DNA of 64,000 bases, taken from positions 2,246,675 through 2,310,674 of the forward strand of contig SCFE01000018.1 in assembly GCA_004352715.1 (NCBI GenBank), read 5' to 3'. Within the stretch, counting starts at the first letter, position 1; each line of letters starts with the position of its first letter. Below are positions 61,106 to 64,000 of the stretch, piece after piece. The notes under the pieces were generated by a model that was not told the DNA's origin, searched no databases, and saw only the letters and a program-made list of their open reading frames with translations. Source of the DNA: Hofstenia miamia (taxonomy: Eukaryota; Xenacoelomorpha; Acoela). The translations under genes were made by a program, and so were the position numbers.

Positions 61106-62105
61106 NNNNNNNNNNNNNNNNNNNNNNNNNNNNNNNNNNNNNNNNNNNNNNNNNNNNNNNNNNNNNNNNNNNNNNNNNNNNNNNNNNNNNNNNNNNNNNN
61201 NNNNNNNNNNNNNNNNNNNNNNNNNNNNNNNNNNNNNNNNNNNNNNNNNNNNNNNNNNNNNNNNNNNNNNNNNNNNNNNNNNNNNNNNNNNNNNNNNNNN
61301 NNNNNNNNNNNNNNNNNNNNNNNNNNNNNNNNNNNNNNNNNNNNNNNNNNNNNNNNNNNNNNNNNNNNNNNNNNNNNNNNNNNNNNNNNNNNNNNNNNNN
61401 NNNNNNNNNNNNNNNNNNNNNNNNNNNNNNNNNNNNNNNNNNNNNNNNNNNNNNNNNNNNNNNNNNNNNNNNNNNNNNNNNNNNNNNNNNNNNNNNNNNN
61501 NNNNNNNNNNNNNNNNNNNNNNNNNNNNNNNNNNNNNNNNNNNNNNNNNNNNNNNNNNNNNNNNNNNNNNNNNNNNNNNNNNNNNNNNNNNNNNNNNNNN
61601 NNNNNNNNNNNNNNNNNNNNNNNNNNNNNNNNNNNNNNNNNNNNNNNNNNNNNNNNNNNNNNNNNNNNNNNNNNNNNNNNNNNNNNNNNNNNNNNNNNNN
61701 NNNNNNNNNNNNNNNNNNNNNNNNNNNNNNNNNNNNNNNNNNNNNNNNNNNNNNNNNNNNNNNNNNNNNNNNNNNNNNNNNNNNNNNNNNNNNNNNNNNN
61801 NNNNNNNNNNNNNNNNNNNNNNNNNNNNNNNNNNNNNNNNNNNNNNNNNNNNNNNNNNNNNNNNNNNNNNNNNNNNNNNNNNNNNNNNNNNNNNNNNNNN
61901 NNNNNNNNNNNNNNNNNNNNNNNNNNNNNNNNNNNNNNNNNNNNNNNNNNNNNNNNNNNNNNNNNNNNNNNNNNNNNNNNNNNNNNNNNNNNNNNNNNNN
62001 NNNNNNNNNNNNNNNNNNNNNNNNNNNNNNNNNNNNNNNNNNNNNNNNNNNNNNNNNNNNNNNNNNNNNNNNNNNNNNNNNNNNNNNNNNNNNNNNNNNN
62101 NNNNN
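61078..62105. other. (TA)n tract and 1000-base assembly gap
   Basis: TA run at 61078-61105, then N 61106-62105, a round number that suggests a gap of unknown size. Confidence 0.9.
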
Positions 62106-63390
62106 GAACTATATACTTTATCATCTAACAATTAATATGTGAAATAAAATTCAAATATGAAGAATATTGAATATTTCATATACAGTATTGCATATATTTT
62201 TTATGTATAGGTCACTTTTTTACTAGAACATGAAGCACAATCAAGACATTAAGACACATAAGCAAGTTTTCACTGATTTTAAATAGAAATTAACAAATTT
62301 TTCACTAAAAAAGTAGTTCTGAAGCATTAGCAATGTTCAACTTTCTCTTAAATATACTTATTTATATGAAATATAAAATAAAAATACTTTTTTCAATAAA
62401 TTTTTTAGCAGTGACGTAACGCTACTGCATATGCCAAGGTGCATTGAATTAATTATAAACCATAGGAATTAGTTTTTAAAATATAGGTTTTTTATCTAGG
62501 CATTTTGTTAATAATTCATTCATAACTCGGAATGCTATTTGCTTGCCTCTTTGCGCTTAGATTGGTTGCAATTGTTAGTAGATTTGCATTGTTGATTTAA
62601 TTGCAATTTTTTTTAATATAAAATATTACAATAAAGGGCATTTTGAATAAGTTTAAGCAGCAACCTAAGAGATCCAGAATCCAAGCAACCACATTTTTTT
62701 CAATATTACTCTGAAAACTTATTGCACGTATCACGTATAATTAAAAATGTTATTATAAAACACATATATTAAACAATCTATTGTGTAAACGGTTTACTAA
62801 AAGGAAGCGAACAAGTGCCAATGTGATCATTGACCGATCAGAAATCGTCAATCACAATCAAATTTTGTAAGTAGCATCGACTGGCAACGAAACCTAAAGT
62901 CGATCAAAAATGTGCATTTAAAAATCAAAGAAAAAATTGCGTCAATAGCGTTTGTCGAAATACCCGCCTATTATTTCCATGGGCAAACATGCTATCTTTA
63001 GAAATGGAAATTAAAGATTTGATGGCGCTTTAGTTTATTGGCTGTTAAGCGTACCAGTGTTTGAAAGGGATTTGGAAATTAAATTGTTTAATTCACTGAA
63101 GCAATTAGCGAAATGGAGGGTTCTAACAGATTAAGCAACGTCAAGGAAAGGCCTTTTCGAATAATTGCTTTTCAAATTCAAAATTACATGCTTCATAGTC
63201 GCTGAAGACTTGATTTTAAAAGTACTTAGAGATCCACTTAACAGAACCAGACGTAAATACATTTCCATTCTTAAAAAACATGAAACACATTGTTTAAAAA
63301 TGTTTTTCGTGAACTTTAATGTGTTCAAATTTATCAGACAATTAAATAATTTTCTTCAATTTAAAATATGAATATATTAATGTTTTTTAT
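62106..63390. other. Non-coding AT-rich sequence
   Basis: No exon of the aminergic receptor or other gene recognised. Confidence 0.4.
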
Positions 63391-63399
63391 TCGTGCGAT

Positions 63400-63655
63400 C
63401 AGTGGCAACGGAAGGAAATTTGATTAGGGGCAAGGTACTTTTCCTTGACGTTTAAAAAGAACCTTTGATAGAAAGTTTGCGCCTCTTTTAGACATCATAA
63501 ATTATTTGTAATTGAAATTCATTGGTACTTTAACTTTAATTCATTAAAAAAAACTAACTCTAAAAACAGCATATTAAACCAAGGGGATTTTTTGAAAGGT
63601 TTATCTTCCCTCTTCCCCCAATGCTCCTTCTACCTCCCCATTTCCTCCGCCACTG
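63400..63655. mobile_element. hAT MITE, 256 bp, with 8-bp target duplications
   Basis: The tips CAGTGGC are inverted (left CAGTGGCAACGGAAGGAAAT, right reversed CAGTGGCGGAGGAAATGGGG). Flanks CGTGCGAT (63392-63399) and CGTGTGAT (63656-63663) differ by one base: the 8-bp duplication of hAT insertion. No coding sequence. Confidence 0.8.
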
Positions 63656-64000
63656 CGTGTGATACTCTTCATCGCCCAATGATGTTTCATATTTAATTCG
63701 ATATCCGAAGAAAATTTTATTTGTAATCAAACCGAAATGACATACCAAAATGTTTTGTGCATAGCGCATTCCTAGAACTTAATGATAAAATAATAAATGA
63801 ATCAATGAGGTTATACACATTTCTGATTGGACAAATCAATTTTTTATTCAATTCTTCTCTTCAATGACGAACTAAAGCTGGAAGCCAAATTTTGCATTCA
63901 TAAGGTCAGAATACCGTCTTTGAAATGCACAGGTAAGGTGAACGAACTAGTCAGCCTGGTAATATTGAAACTCGTAACCTCACCTTTAACCATGTTACCC

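Overview
The window looks like AT-rich nuclear DNA from an invertebrate animal; the species cannot be named from sequence alone. The evidence is: genes in small exons with consensus GT/AG splice sites and long introns, animal-type genes (two class A GPCRs, a ZnT1-type zinc transporter, a TMEM200-like membrane protein), many (TA)n microsatellites, and a dense set of decayed Tc1/mariner, hAT, LINE and Ty3/Gypsy elements. Nothing prokaryotic (operons, CRISPR, phage, IS) is present. About 2.8 kb is N, mostly inside or beside (TA)n tracts, and several gaps are flanked by the same sequence twice, which points to assembly artefacts.

Layout. (1) 1-410, + strand: 3' exon of a class A GPCR (TM5-TM7), with a decayed second copy of its TM7 end at 2371-2478. 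(2) 3001-15754/15871, - strand: a six-exon ZnT1 (SLC30A1)-type gene reconstructed by homology and splice phase. Its introns carry a MITE, Tc1-like elements and a LINE remnant. Exons 3 and 4 are partly repeated at 9.2-10.2 kb. (3) 16-19 kb: Tc1-like remnant, microsatellites, gap. (4) 19314-35034, + strand: an eleven-exon gene whose ten junctions are all phase-compatible, about 399 aa, Ser/Thr/Pro-rich and not recognised. Its intron 5 holds a hAT-like MITE and its intron 7 a broken Ty3/Gypsy element with LTRs of about 142 bp. (5) 35-41 kb: no gene seen; an internally deleted mariner and a 622-base gap. (6) 41616-46328, + strand: two-exon TMEM200-like gene, 264 aa. (7) 46.7-60 kb: broken hAT transposase, a second full-length Tc1-like element related to the one in the ZnT1 gene, hairpins and microsatellites, no confident host gene. 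(8) 60038-60325, - strand: last exon of an aminergic-type GPCR, then a 1-kb gap. (9) 63400-63655: short hAT MITE with near-perfect 8-bp target duplications.

The host genes do not form an obvious pathway. The most interesting biology is the ZnT1-type protein: it keeps a well-conserved cytosolic C-terminal domain but appears to have lost three of the four metal ligands of the transport site. The unrecognised eleven-exon gene is next. I found no clearly new multi-gene system.
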